Part shown: piece by piece, positions 28,877-37,217 of the stretch
Numbering within the stretch: the stretch's first letter is position 1
Layout of the letters: each line of letters begins with the position of its first letter
From: Prochlorococcus sp. scB243_495D8
Lineage (GTDB): Bacteria; Cyanobacteriota; Cyanobacteriia; PCC-6307; Cyanobiaceae
Direction of reading: 5' to 3'
NCBI GenBank assembly: GCA_000634195.1
Contig: JFLT01000186.1
Location: 1 to 64,000 of the forward strand
Length of the DNA stretch: 64,000 nucleotides
Position numbers and translations under genes: made by a program
The notes under the pieces: model-generated
The model's database searches: none
Seen by the model: the letters and a program-made list of their open reading frames with translations, nothing else
What the model was told of the DNA's origin: nothing

Positions 28877-30092
28877 TCTCATCCCACCACTTAAACATAG
28901 AAACAAGAACTTGATTACTAAGTTCCATGCCAATAGGCTCACTTAAAAAGAATCTATTCCCCTTTCTTACTAGTAATCCACTTTCAAGAAATCTTTCCCA
29001 TTCTTTAACCAATTTACTGAAGTTGCTTTCACATTTTTTATTTTCCCAGTTTTGTTCTTTAAACACTTCTTTGATATCTACACCCTCTTTTAGTCTTAAT
29101 CCCAACATTATTTTCTCATCAAGTTCTTTATAAACAAACTCCTTATTAGTTAGGGATGAATCTAAATTAAATTCGTCTTGTCTAGTTACCCATTCTTTAT
29201 ATTCTTTACTAACTCTTGGTCGAGTAAACTTTTCCCCCCAAGGTGAACTAGTGGAACCTTGACCAAAACTCCACCATCCAAAACCACTCCAATAAACTCT
29301 ATTATGTCTCGACTGATGTTGCGGAAGGCAATAGTTTGAGATTTCATATCTTGAATAACCTGAATTTTTTAAAATTAAATGGGTAGATTCACTATTCCTA
29401 AAAGCTTCTTCATCACTTGGGAGTTTTAATTTGCCTAAATTAATTAATTTTTTTAGAACAGTGCCATTTTCAATATTTAGATCGTAAATAGATAGATGAG
29501 GTGGTGAAAATGCAATTGCTTTTTTTAAGTCATCTTGCCATTCTTTAAATCCACTTAGTGGCAAGTTTTGAATTAAGTCTAAACTCCAACTTTTTATTAA
29601 TCCAGAATCATATTCTTTCTTCAACCATAAACAAGATTTCTCTGCATCTTCTTTCAAATGACGCCTTCCCGACTTTTGAAGTATCTGATTATTAAAACTT
29701 TGTACTCCAAGACTAAATCTATTTATCCCAGCATTTATGAATCCAAACAGATCAACTTTAGTAAAACTTGCTGGATCAACCTCCATAGTAATTTCAGCAC
29801 CATAGTCAATTCCATAATTTTCTCTAAAAAGATCAATTAATTCTTTGATTTGCGTTGGATCTAAAATTGATGGAGTGCCACCTCCTATATAAATTGTCGA
29901 TAGAGGTGATTTGTGCTTAATTGATAATATTTCTTTATATAAAAATTGCAAATATTCTTGAACAGTTTTGCTTCCATAACCTTTTAAAGTTTCAACTTTG
30001 TTTCCTAATGGAATAACTGCAAAATCACAATAAAAACACCTTCTGTGGCAAAAAGGAATGTGCACATAAGCACTTCTTGGAAACTTATTCAT
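28869..30092 (-). CDS. hemW: HemW-like radical SAM protein (coproporphyrinogen oxidase-like)
   Basis: Radical SAM protein of the HemN/HemW family; HemW members traffic heme rather than oxidise coproporphyrinogen. The 407-residue product starts SAYVHIPFCHRRCFYCDF with the CxxxCxxC cluster motif. It continues with YIGGGTPSIL, SLGVQSFNNQIL and YEISNYCLPQHQSRHNRVYW. Length and lack of the HemN N-terminal extension fit HemW better than HemN. Function in this organism is inferred from family. Confidence 0.85.
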   Translation of the reverse strand: MNKFPRSAYVHIPFCHRRCFYCDFAVIPLGNKVETLKGYGSKTVQEYLQFLYKEILSIKHKSPLSTIYIGGGTPSILDPTQIKELIDLFRENYGIDYGAEITMEVDPASFTKVDLFGFINAGINRFSLGVQSFNNQILQKSGRRHLKEDAEKSCLWLKKEYDSGLIKSWSLDLIQNLPLSGFKEWQDDLKKAIAFSPPHLSIYDLNIENGTVLKKLINLGKLKLPSDEEAFRNSESTHLILKNSGYSRYEISNYCLPQHQSRHNRVYWSGFGWWSFGQGSTSSPWGEKFTRPRVSKEYKEWVTRQDEFNLDSSLTNKEFVYKELDEKIMLGLRLKEGVDIKEVFKEQNWENKKCESNFSKLVKEWERFLESGLLVRKGNRFFLSEPIGMELSNQVLVSMFKWWDEIN

Positions 30093-30188
30093 AATATAAA
30101 TTCATTTTTAAGCTCCAAAAACGTATTAAGGATTCAAAAAAATAAGATCCTTATTTACTCAATTAATAAATCCTAGTAGATTATAGAT

Positions 30189-31298
30189 ATGACAGATATC
30201 TTAGTATTAATTTTATTTGTATTGTCTGGGGCTGCTTCAGGATGGCTTGGTGTTGATTTATTGCCGGTAGACATACTCAAACAGGTATCTAATGTAGAAG
30301 GTTTTAGAATTGTTTTAGCAATAATTGGTTTTTTTGTAGGATTAGCAGCTGGTTTTGTATTTCTTCAACTAAGAAAGACGTTTCTTGATCAAATAAGAAC
30401 AATGCCAACGGACTTACTAATAAGTAGGTCAGTTGGATTAATTTTAGGATTACTAGTTGCGAATCTCCTACTTGCTCCAATACTTTTAATTCCCTTCCCT
30501 AGAGAAGTTTTTTTCGCAAAACCTTTAGCAGCCATATTAAGCAATATATTCTTTGGTGTGCTTGGTTATAAGTTGGCAGATACCCATGGAAGGACATTAT
30601 TGAGATTATTTAATCCAAATAATACTGATGCATATCTAGTTAATGAAGGTATTCTCCCTGCTGCAAGTCCAAAAATCCTAGATACCAGTGTAATTATTGA
30701 TGGAAGAATCAATGGCCTATTAAGTTGCGGATTATTGGAAGGGCAATTAATTGTAGCTCAAAGTGTAATTGACGAATTACAAACTTTGGCTGACTCAAGC
30801 AGTAATGAAAAAAGGTCGAAAGGCAGAAGAGGGCTCAAGTTATTAAAAGAATTAAGAGATTTATATGGGAGAAGACTTGTAATCAACCCAACAAAGTATG
30901 AAGGTAATGGGGTAGATGAAAAACTCCTTAAAATTACTGAGGACATGACAGGAACTTTAATTACGGCTGATTATAATCTTTCTCAGATCGCTGAAGTTAA
31001 AGAATTAAAAGTTATGAATTTGAGTGATTTGGTTATTGCTTTAAGGCCAGAAGTTCAACCAGGAGAGTCACTTAATATAAAAATCGTGAGAGAAGGCAAA
31101 GAAAAAATGCAAGGTATTGGATATTTAGATGACGGCACAATGGTAGTAATTGATGAGGCAAAGAATTTTGTGGGAAGCAGATTAGATATTGTCATCACAG
31201 GAGCATTACAAACTCCCACAGGAAGAATGGTCTTTGGAAAACTAATAAATAATCCTGAGTCAAACAAATCTTTTAAATCACCAGCGACACAGGGCTAA
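30189..31298 (+). CDS. Membrane-anchored PIN-TRAM domain protein
   Basis: Related to Bacillus YacL. The 369 residues open with about four hydrophobic helices (residues 1-130). A PIN nuclease-like domain follows with acidic residues in ILDTSVIIDGRI near residue 165, VIDELQ and LITADYNLS, then a C-terminal TRAM RNA-binding domain (GIGYLDDGTMVVIDEAKN). The PIN acidic residues are conserved, so nuclease activity is possible. The role is unknown. It lies 31 bp upstream of clpR on the same strand. Confidence 0.88.
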   Translation: MTDILVLILFVLSGAASGWLGVDLLPVDILKQVSNVEGFRIVLAIIGFFVGLAAGFVFLQLRKTFLDQIRTMPTDLLISRSVGLILGLLVANLLLAPILLIPFPREVFFAKPLAAILSNIFFGVLGYKLADTHGRTLLRLFNPNNTDAYLVNEGILPAASPKILDTSVIIDGRINGLLSCGLLEGQLIVAQSVIDELQTLADSSSNEKRSKGRRGLKLLKELRDLYGRRLVINPTKYEGNGVDEKLLKITEDMTGTLITADYNLSQIAEVKELKVMNLSDLVIALRPEVQPGESLNIKIVREGKEKMQGIGYLDDGTMVVIDEAKNFVGSRLDIVITGALQTPTGRMVFGKLINNPESNKSFKSPATQG

Positions 31299-31329
31299 AT
31301 CTAGCTAGAATCAGTTCAATCTTAATTTT

Positions 31330-32001
31330 GTGATACAAATGACTGTATCTGCTCCTTATTACGGTGAAAACACCGTTATGAGGACCCCGCCCCCAGATCT
31401 CCCCTCTCTTTTACTGAAAGAGCGAATTGTTTATCTTGGTTTACCATTATTTTCAGATGATGATGCGAAAAGACAACTAGGAATGGATGTTACTGAGCTA
31501 ATCATTGCTCAACTTCTTTATTTAGAGTTTGAGGATCCAGAAAAACCAATCTATTTCTATATCAATTCAACTGGGACAAGTTGGTACACTGGTGACGCAG
31601 TAGGTTTTGAAACAGAAGCTTTCGCTATCTGCGATACAATAAGTTACATTAAGCCTCCAGTACACACGATATGTATCGGACAAGCAATGGGGACTGCTGC
31701 AGTTATTCTTTCATCTGGTACTAAGGGACAAAGAGCAGCTCTTCCGCATGCTTCTATTGTTTTGCATCAACCTATAAGCGGAGCAAGAGGCCAAGCAACC
31801 GATATCCAAATACGAGCTGAGGAAGTTTTGAAAAATAAAAAATCAATGCTGGAGATTTTATCTCGTAATACTGGGAAGACCATCGAAGAACTCTCAAAAG
31901 ACTCTGACAGGATGAGTTATCTCAACCCACAAGAAGCATTAGATTATGGAGTTATCGATAGAATACTCACAAGTCAAAAAGATTTACCAAATAAAATTTA
32001 A
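31330..32001 (+). CDS. clpR: ClpR, ClpP-like subunit lacking the catalytic serine
   Basis: Inactive ring subunit of the cyanobacterial ClpP3/R protease core. The 223-residue protein aligns with ClpP, but at the nucleophile position the sequence reads CIGQAMGTAAV where the active paralogue next door has [11 protein letters not shown], so Gly121 replaces Ser. The His motif VLHQPISGA is kept. An insertion (STGTSWYTGDAVGFETEA) replaces the usual glycine loop. The start is GTG, with ATG at 31339 as an alternative. It is cotranscribed with clpP3 (24-bp gap). Confidence 0.92.
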   Translation: MIQMTVSAPYYGENTVMRTPPPDLPSLLLKERIVYLGLPLFSDDDAKRQLGMDVTELIIAQLLYLEFEDPEKPIYFYINSTGTSWYTGDAVGFETEAFAICDTISYIKPPVHTICIGQAMGTAAVILSSGTKGQRAALPHASIVLHQPISGARGQATDIQIRAEEVLKNKKSMLEILSRNTGKTIEELSKDSDRMSYLNPQEALDYGVIDRILTSQKDLPNKI

Positions 32002-32025
32002 CATTCACAAAACTATTTTAAAATC

Positions 32026-32637
32026 ATGCCAATAGGAACTCCAAGCGTGCCTTACAGACTTCCAGGAAGTCAATACGAAAGATGGGTCGACATATATACA
32101 AGACTAGGTGTTGAAAGAATTCTTTTTCTTGGACAAGAAGTCAATGATGGTATTGCTAATAGCCTTGTTGCACAGATGCTTTATTTAGATTCTGATGATA
32201 ATTCTAAACCTATCTATCTGTATATAAATAGCCCAGGAGGATCAGTAACTGCTGGCTTGGCAATTTATGACACTATTAAATACGTAAAAAGTGATGTAGT
32301 AACCATATGCGTAGGTCTCGCAGCCTCTATGGGAGCGTTCCTATTGGCCGCTGGTACAAAAGGTAAAAGAGTTGCTTTGCCCCACAGCAGAATAATGATT
32401 CATCAACCCTTAGGAGGGACATCTCAACGCCAAGCAAGTGATATTGAAATAGAAGCTAAGGAAATTTTAAGAATTAAAGATATGTTAAACATGTCTATGG
32501 CAGATATGACAGGGCAATCATTTGAGAAAATTGAAAAAGATACTGATAGAGATTATTTTCTAAGTGCGGAAGAAGCAAAAAATTATGGATTAATTGACAG
32601 AGTAATTACACATCCAAGCGAAGCAAATCAGTCTTAA
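32026..32637 (+). CDS. clpP3: ATP-dependent Clp protease proteolytic subunit ClpP3
   Basis: Active serine peptidase subunit that assembles with ClpR and works with a Clp ATPase. In 203 residues the nucleophile Ser101 ([11 protein letters not shown]) and His126 ([10 protein letters not shown]) are present, and [18 protein letters not shown] carries the third triad region. The [15 protein letters not shown] substrate loop is intact. It follows clpR directly, the arrangement expected for the cyanobacterial ClpP3/R core. Confidence 0.95.
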   Translation: MPIGTPSVPYRLPGSQYERWVDIYTRLGVERILFLGQEVNDGIANSLVAQMLYLDSDDNSKPIYLYINSPGGSVTAGLAIYDTIKYVKSDVVTICVGLAASMGAFLLAAGTKGKRVALPHSRIMIHQPLGGTSQRQASDIEIEAKEILRIKDMLNMSMADMTGQSFEKIEKDTDRDYFLSAEEAKNYGLIDRVITHPSEANQS

Positions 32638-32747
32638 ACTTTCTAAATTAATTTTTTAATTTTAATTTTTTAAATTAATAATTTTTTGGTTTATTGCCGC
32701 CTTAATGTCTAAAATATTAATTATAAAATGCAAAGAAGCTACAACTA

Positions 32748-33737
32748 ATGACCCAACTCTTTTACGACACAGATGCAGATCTAAGTCTTTTAAATAATAA
32801 AACAATAGCGATTATTGGATATGGATCACAAGGTCATGCACATGCCTTAAATCTTAAAGATAGCGGTATGGATGTAATTGTTGGATTATATAAAGGAAGT
32901 AAGTCTGAAAGCAAAGCTATTAGCGATGGTCTACAAGTCTTTAGCGTTTCTGAAGCTTGCGAAAAAGCAGACTGGATTATGATTCTCCTTCCAGATGAGT
33001 TTCAGAAAGATGTTTATCTTAAAGAAATAGAACCAAACTTAAAAGAAGGAAAGATATTAAGTTTTGCTCATGGCTTTAATATAAGATTCGGACTTATCAA
33101 ACCTCCTAGTTTTGTGGATGTTGTAATGATTGCTCCAAAAGGACCCGGACACACTGTTCGTTGGGAATATCAGAATGGTCAAGGAGTTCCAGCATTGTTT
33201 GCAGTAGAGCAAGATTCATCTGGGAGTGCAAGATCATTGGCTATGGCTTACGCCAAAGGGATTGGGGGAACGAGAGCAGGAATTCTTGAAACAAACTTCA
33301 AAGAAGAAACAGAAACTGATTTATTTGGCGAACAAGCTGTCTTGTGCGGAGGATTATCAGAACTCGTCAAATCAGGCTTCGAAACTCTTGTAGAGGCAGG
33401 ATATCAACCTGAACTTGCTTACTTCGAATGCTTACATGAAGTTAAACTTATTGTTGATTTAATGGTGAAGGGAGGCTTATCTCAAATGAGAGATTCCATT
33501 TCAAATACTGCAGAATATGGAGATTATGTAAGTGGTAAAAGACTAATCAATAGTGATACAAAAAAAGAAATGCAGAAAATTCTAAAAGATATTCAAGATG
33601 GAACTTTCGCTAAGAATTTTGTGGAAGAGTGCGATAAAAACAAACCCTTAATGACAAAATTAAGAGAAGAGAACTCAAAACATGAAATTGAGAAAGTAGG
33701 TAAAGGTTTGCGCTCGATGTTCAGTTGGCTGAAATAA
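32748..33737 (+). CDS. ilvC: Ketol-acid reductoisomerase
   Basis: NADPH-dependent isomeroreductase of valine and isoleucine synthesis. The 329-residue length is that of class I enzymes. Motifs are the Rossmann [29 protein letters not shown], the Mg-binding [14 protein letters not shown] and [15 protein letters not shown] 110-bp very AT-rich spacer separates it from clpP3. cobD begins inside its last codons. Confidence 0.97.
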   Translation: MTQLFYDTDADLSLLNNKTIAIIGYGSQGHAHALNLKDSGMDVIVGLYKGSKSESKAISDGLQVFSVSEACEKADWIMILLPDEFQKDVYLKEIEPNLKEGKILSFAHGFNIRFGLIKPPSFVDVVMIAPKGPGHTVRWEYQNGQGVPALFAVEQDSSGSARSLAMAYAKGIGGTRAGILETNFKEETETDLFGEQAVLCGGLSELVKSGFETLVEAGYQPELAYFECLHEVKLIVDLMVKGGLSQMRDSISNTAEYGDYVSGKRLINSDTKKEMQKILKDIQDGTFAKNFVEECDKNKPLMTKLREENSKHEIEKVGKGLRSMFSWLK

Positions 33738-34738
33738 ATTTATTTTTAATATTCCTTGGATCGATTGGTTTTGATTTATTAATCGGCGATCCAAGATTCT
33801 TAATCCACCCTGTTCAAGTAATTGGATTTTACATAAAAAAAATATCTGATTACCTCATAAATAATTTTGGGGAAAATAAAAATATATTGTTTTGGGGAGG
33901 CTTAATAGTAGCTATATCCACCATGGGAATGAGTTTTGGTTTAGGTAAATTGATAGAACTCAGTTATGTTCAATCAAGAAATAATTTTTTTGGTGGATTG
34001 CTAATTTTTTTTGGACTTTCAAGTTGTATTGCGACTAAGGGACTTATTTCAAGTGTGCAAGAGATTACAGAGCTAATTGAACGCGAAGAAATTAATGACC
34101 AAAATAAGAGAATAATTAAAGAGAAGGTACAAAGGATAGTTAGTAGGGATGTAAGTTCATCTTCTTTAGAACATCTTTTGAGATCAAGTACAGAGAGTCT
34201 TACCGAGAATTCTGTTGATGGAATATTTGGGCCATTATTTTGGATTTTTATTGGAATTTTTTTTATGAAATTTTCAATTTTTCTGCCAGGGCCTTTATCA
34301 CTTGGTTTTTCTTATAAAGCCATAAGTACTTTAGATTCTATGATAGGTTACAGATATGATTATTTTAGATATTTAGGTTTTTTCAGTGCAAAAATTGAAG
34401 ATATTTTTACGTATGTTCCTTCAAGATTAGTTTTAATTACATTGCCTTTAGTTAGTCCCAAAATTAATGAGTATGGATCAATCATAAAAAAAAGCTATCT
34501 TGATGGTAAAAAATATGATTCGCCAAATGCTGGGATTTCAGAAGCTATATTTGCTTATATTTCTGGAATAACATTGGGTGGAAAAAGTAAATATAAAAAT
34601 GAGATTATTAAAAAGCCAAAGATCAATGCGAATGGAGATAATTGCACTGGAGAGAAAATTAAATTAATTTGTCAATTAATTTTGAGATTACAATTATTAT
34701 GGATAATAATTTTTGTCTTAATTTTTTTTATAATTTGA
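33725..34738 (+). CDS. cobD: Adenosylcobinamide-phosphate synthase (CobD/CbiB)
   Basis: Integral membrane enzyme attaching the aminopropanol arm to adenosylcobyric acid in (pseudo)cobalamin synthesis. The 337 residues begin (TTG) in a hydrophobic segment with [18 protein letters not shown], a family signature. Further motifs are [29 protein letters not shown] and [14 protein letters not shown]. The TTG start lies 13 bp inside ilvC, so translation is probably coupled to it. Confidence 0.9.
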   Translation: MAEINLFLIFLGSIGFDLLIGDPRFLIHPVQVIGFYIKKISDYLINNFGENKNILFWGGLIVAISTMGMSFGLGKLIELSYVQSRNNFFGGLLIFFGLSSCIATKGLISSVQEITELIEREEINDQNKRIIKEKVQRIVSRDVSSSSLEHLLRSSTESLTENSVDGIFGPLFWIFIGIFFMKFSIFLPGPLSLGFSYKAISTLDSMIGYRYDYFRYLGFFSAKIEDIFTYVPSRLVLITLPLVSPKINEYGSIIKKSYLDGKKYDSPNAGISEAIFAYISGITLGGKSKYKNEIIKKPKINANGDNCTGEKIKLICQLILRLQLLWIIIFVLIFFII

Positions 34739-34795
34739 ACTTTAATTTAATAATAAACTAGTTTTAAAATTCCTAGAATAAACCTTAAAAATCCT

Positions 34796-35041
34796 ATGCA
34801 AGAAAACGGCTCTCCAATAAAAAATCAAAATGATGATTTTACTGATACATCAATAACTGATAATGAATACTCAAAATGGGTAGACAATCATGGAGATGAA
34901 GTAAAGAATGTTTTTGGATTTAATAGCAGTGCTGAACTTGTAAATGGTAGAGCAGCAATGATCGGATTCTTAATGCTCATATTAACCGAGTTAGTTTTTA
35001 GCGGCAGACCTGTTACTTCTTCAATTTTTGGTATTAATTAA
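34796..35041 (+). CDS. hli: High-light-inducible protein (Hli / one-helix CAB-like)
   Basis: Small thylakoid protein of the LHC superfamily that binds chlorophyll and carotenoid and protects photosystems under stress. The 81 residues end in the single CAB helix AELVNGRAAMIGFLMLILTE with the chlorophyll-binding ExxNGRxAMxGF. The N-terminal 45 residues are acidic and polar. It is the first gene of a run of small genes and is followed two bases later by another membrane ORF. Confidence 0.93.
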   Translation: MQENGSPIKNQNDDFTDTSITDNEYSKWVDNHGDEVKNVFGFNSSAELVNGRAAMIGFLMLILTELVFSGRPVTSSIFGIN

Positions 35042-35043
35042 AA

Positions 35044-35256
35044 ATGGAATCAAAAAAATCAAATCCAATAAAAGTATTCTTATACATATCTGTTTGGGTA
35101 ATTATTTGGGGTACTTTAGGATCTTTAGTCGATTTTCCTCTATATAAAAATAAAATCTACTTAGAAGGAAGCATATATCAATATCTTACTTTCACAATTA
35201 CAGCAGTCATTTCTATTATATCTGCAAAGTTTCTTTATAAGAAAATTGATTTATAA
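35044..35256 (+). CDS. Small two-helix membrane protein, unknown
   Basis: Not recognised. The 70-residue product has two hydrophobic segments, at about residues 10-30 (VFLYISVWVIIWGTLGSLVD) and 43-62 (YQYLTFTITAVISIISAKFL), with Lys at both ends. The ATG lies two bases after the hli stop, so the two are almost surely cotranscribed and may act together in the thylakoid. Its end overlaps the next, opposite-strand gene by six bases. Confidence 0.7.
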   Translation: MESKKSNPIKVFLYISVWVIIWGTLGSLVDFPLYKNKIYLEGSIYQYLTFTITAVISIISAKFLYKKIDL

Positions 35257-35508
35257 AAACTTGTACCTAAATTTCTTAATAATTTTTGCTGGTTCTTTAC
35301 TTTCATTGGACTCGTAAAGTATCCACTGATGAGTCTCAATATCATGGTCACAACCATAATTTCCAGATGGGTTATCGTAACTTGAAAGATATGAATGACA
35401 ATTTTGGTCTGCCTCGAAAGCAGAGTCATAACCTGTTAGAAAATATATCAAAAATAGAACAGTTATCAACAAAAAAAATACTTGAGAAACTAAATTAACT
35501 ACCTTCAT
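35251..35508 (-). CDS. Small membrane-anchored protein, unknown
   Basis: Not recognised. The 85 residues have one N-terminal hydrophobic helix (VVNLVSQVFFLLITVLFLIY) followed by an acidic, Cys- and His-containing tail (QNCHSYLSSY, GCDHDIETHQW). The two cysteines could form a disulfide if the tail is lumenal or periplasmic. It is a plausible gene because it has a coherent layout and fills the strand between neighbours. Confidence 0.6.
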   Translation of the reverse strand: MKVVNLVSQVFFLLITVLFLIYFLTGYDSAFEADQNCHSYLSSYDNPSGNYGCDHDIETHQWILYESNESKEPAKIIKKFRYKFL

Positions 35509-35566
35509 AAAATGTTCTAAAATTTAAATATATCATCTAATAAAATCTTTCGATTTAAAAATATAG

Positions 35567-35809
35567 CTAACGTCCAACATTAAATACAAAGTCATGGAAT
35601 TCTTGATTCTTTAAATACAAGATGACTAGCAATACTAAAATGATATTTAAGCCTATTACTATTGATCCAAAAATATTTATTTGTTTTTTGCCTGGCAAAG
35701 TGTAAGTAAATTTCTTGCCTTTAAGAAAACCAGCTAAGCCTTTTTTTTCTTTTATTAGAGTATTTTGAGTATTATTCTTAACTTCATTATCAGAAAAACC
35801 TTTTACCAT
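35567..35809 (-). CDS. Small one-helix protein, unknown
   Basis: Not recognised. The 80-residue product has a charged N-terminal half (LIKEKKGLAGFLKGKKF) and a hydrophobic helix near residues 46-66 (NIFGSIVIGLNIILVLLVIL), then a short tail. The layout suggests a thylakoid or inner-membrane microprotein. It is in a run of small minus-strand genes upstream of nothing recognised. Confidence 0.6.
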   Translation of the reverse strand: MVKGFSDNEVKNNTQNTLIKEKKGLAGFLKGKKFTYTLPGKKQINIFGSIVIGLNIILVLLVILYLKNQEFHDFVFNVGR

Positions 35810-35863
35810 TACAAATTAAATAACAAATTTATAATATTCCAAAAAAAAAATTTATTTTAATAA

Positions 35864-36175
35864 TTAACAATTTTTAATCACATATGGGGTCATTAATGAA
35901 ATTCTCTCATTTGAGAAATTATTAAAAAAATAAGCTTCAATAATTTCCGTTTGCAGCCCCAATAAACTTGATTGACATTTGAATCTATTTTGGTCAAATA
36001 CTACTAATTGAAGTTTTTCTATTTCAGAAACTAATTCTTTACATATTTGGGTTCGAGAATCTTTAAAACAATCACTAGATTGTTTTAAAATCTTAGACTT
36101 TGTTGGTACTGTTTCAGCCATAACAAAATTAGATAACAACAAAAATTTAAGGAATAAAATAGTTAAACATTTCAT
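35864..36175 (-). CDS. Small secreted protein with four cysteines, unknown
   Basis: Not recognised. A clear signal peptide (MKCLTILFLKFLLLSNFVMA, cleavage probably before ETVP) precedes a mature part of about 83 residues. The mature part holds four cysteines (SSDCFKD, TQICKEL, RFKCQSS, terminal KNC), enough for two disulfide bonds. Otherwise it is helical and polar. A periplasmic location is likely; function is unknown. Confidence 0.65.
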   Translation of the reverse strand: MKCLTILFLKFLLLSNFVMAETVPTKSKILKQSSDCFKDSRTQICKELVSEIEKLQLVVFDQNRFKCQSSLLGLQTEIIEAYFFNNFSNERISLMTPYVIKNC

Positions 36176-36251
36176 TACTTATTAAGATTTCAAAATTTTG
36201 GATACCTCTTTAAGAGTATTGGGCATTGAGCTAATTGCATCTTTTTGCAAT

Positions 36252-36281
36252 TTAAAAAAAAAGATGCCCTAAAAGAGCACC
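36252..36281 (-). terminator. Rho-independent terminator of hup
   Basis: On the minus strand the sequence GGTGCTC-TTTTA-GGGCATC folds into a seven-pair stem (with G-U pairs), followed by nine T. It lies 32 bp after the hup stop. It is one of very few convincing intrinsic terminators in the window. Confidence 0.75.
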
Positions 36282-36313
36282 TTTTTATTAAAGGAAGAAA
36301 TAGATTAAAAAAA

Positions 36314-36589
36314 TTACCCTTGAACTCTATCCTTAAAAAGTTTACCTGCAGAGAATGTTGGAACTCTTTTTGCGGGTATTGCTATTTTTTCGCCTGTCTT
36401 AGGGTTTAAACCCTGTCTTGCAGAACGATCTCTTGGTTCAAAAGAACCAAATCCTAGTAAAGAGACTTTTTTGCCTTCCACTACTGAATCAACAATAGTT
36501 TCAATAGCTGCATCAACAACTAAAGAAACATCAGTTTTTGTTAGCTCTGTACGAGCTGCAACAAGATTTACTAAATCAGCTTTGTTCAT
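36314..36589 (-). CDS. hup: DNA-binding protein HU
   Basis: Nucleoid-associated histone-like protein that bends DNA as a dimer. The 91-residue length is standard. The N-terminal helices (MNKADLVNLVAARTELTKTD), the GFGSFEPRDRSARQGLNPKT arm with its intercalating proline, and the end AGKLFKDRV match HU. It is followed by a strong intrinsic terminator and preceded by a dyad at 36631-36647. Confidence 0.97.
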   Translation of the reverse strand: MNKADLVNLVAARTELTKTDVSLVVDAAIETIVDSVVEGKKVSLLGFGSFEPRDRSARQGLNPKTGEKIAIPAKRVPTFSAGKLFKDRVQG

Positions 36590-36630
36590 TGAAATTTAAA
36601 TTAAAGCTAGGGGTTAAAAAAAGATTTAAA

Positions 36631-36647
36631 TCGAGTTTAAACCTCGA
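36631..36647. promoter_or_regulatory. 17-bp dyad upstream of hup
   Basis: TCGAG and CTCGA arms flank TTTAAAC, forming an inverted repeat 42-58 bp upstream of the hup start codon and 13 bp before the ATG of a small divergent ORF. An operator for hup or the small ORF is possible. No regulator is known to me. Confidence 0.35.
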
Positions 36648-36660
36648 ACTTTCACATCAT

Positions 36661-36798
36661 ATGGAGCAAATACAAATACGGCAACCGAAAATGCCGGCGG
36701 CGCAAAGCTTTATACAAATTTTAGGGACATTTTTAGCAACATTATTTATTTCTTATAACCGCGCTTTTTCATTTATAAAAAATAGCTTCTTCATTTAG
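36661..36798 (+). CDS. Candidate 45-residue microprotein
   Basis: Not recognised. The ORF starts at ATG 36661 and encodes a polar N-terminus (MEQIQIRQPKMPAAQSF) and a hydrophobic helix (IQILGTFLATLFISYN) with a hydrophobic tail. Base use at its start (GCCGGCGGCGCAAAGC) is richer in GC than its surroundings. It is divergent from hup. Support is only length, layout and position. Confidence 0.3.
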   Translation: MEQIQIRQPKMPAAQSFIQILGTFLATLFISYNRAFSFIKNSFFI

Positions 36799-36814
36799 AA
36801 AACAGCAAAAAGCA

Positions 36815-36901
36815 TTGGTGGCACTAGATTTAGCATTAAAAATCTTACTAGATTTAGCAAAGGGGGGAAATGTCAAAGGGGGGGTGAATTTAAGAATTTG
36901 A
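36815..36901 (+). CDS. Candidate 28-residue microprotein spanning the repeat block
   Basis: Not recognised. From the TTG at 36815 (or GTG 36818) the frame reads as a Leu/Ala-rich amphipathic helix followed by KGGNVKGGVNLRI. The 24-bp direct repeat is in frame (24 = 8 codons) and repeats LDLA, and the G-runs encode Lys-Gly-Gly. This periodicity favours coding, but no ribosome binding site is visible. Confidence 0.25.
   Translation: MVALDLALKILLDLAKGGNVKGGVNLRI
36823..36884. repeat. Two nested direct repeats with poly-G runs
   Basis: ACTAGATTTAGCA occurs at 36823-36835 and 36847-36859 (24-bp period). CAAAGGGGGG occurs at 36858-36867 and, with one more G, at 36874-36884 (16-bp period). Runs of six and seven G are striking in such an AT-rich genome. 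Confidence 0.85.
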
Positions 36902-36950
36902 GCAATTTATTATGTTTTATTAATTTTCAGATATATTTCCTTCTCATCAC

Positions 36951-37061
36951 ATGAAAAAACACAATTTGTATTTTGAAATCAAGAAAAATCTAGTTTTCTC
37001 ATTATTAAACTTTCTCTATAAATCGTTTTATGCACTGAGCAGATGGATGAAGAAATTGTAA
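36951..37061 (+). CDS. Candidate 36-residue basic microprotein
   Basis: Not recognised. From ATG 36951 the product starts MKKHNLYFEIKKN and then has an aromatic, hydrophobic segment (LVFSLLNFLYKSFYALSRW) ending MKKL. The layout is that of a short amphipathic or membrane-associated peptide. There is no clear ribosome binding site. Confidence 0.3.
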   Translation: MKKHNLYFEIKKNLVFSLLNFLYKSFYALSRWMKKL

Positions 37062-37199
37062 TTAATTAGAAAATTAATACTCTCCAAGATCTAATAAAGT
37101 TGATTAGTGAAGCCTTAAATTTGAGTTTTTTTTTAAATTTTGCATCTATTATTCAAATATCAGTAATTTAAATAAATTATCTCAATATTTAACTAATCA

Positions 37200-37217
37200 A
37201 TGATAAAGAAAAAGTGA
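37200..37217 (+). promoter_or_regulatory. Five-codon leader ORF overlapping the glgX start
   Basis: ATG at 37200 opens Met-Ile-Lys-Lys-Lys-stop, and its TGA overlaps the GTG of glgX in the sequence GTGA. The ATG may therefore be a mini-ORF that couples initiation to the weak GTG. Confidence 0.3.

Larger units (their letters stand above)
36590..37213. other. 624-bp spacer between hup and glgX
   Basis: Unusually long for this compact genome. It contains a 17-bp dyad, three candidate plus-strand microprotein ORFs (36661, 36815, 36951), two nested direct repeats with G-runs at 36823-36884 and a five-codon leader ORF at 37200 before glgX. Each is listed separately. The spacer could also encode a non-coding RNA. 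Confidence 0.6.

Noticed and set aside
32640-32690. ATTAATTT...AAATTAAT inverted repeat after clpP3 as a terminator
   Set aside because: The stem has no GC pair and no following T-run beyond background AT content.
36538-36660. N-terminal extension of the 36661 ORF back to 36538
   Set aside because: This part overlaps the start of hup in antisense; the ATG at 36661 avoids the overlap.
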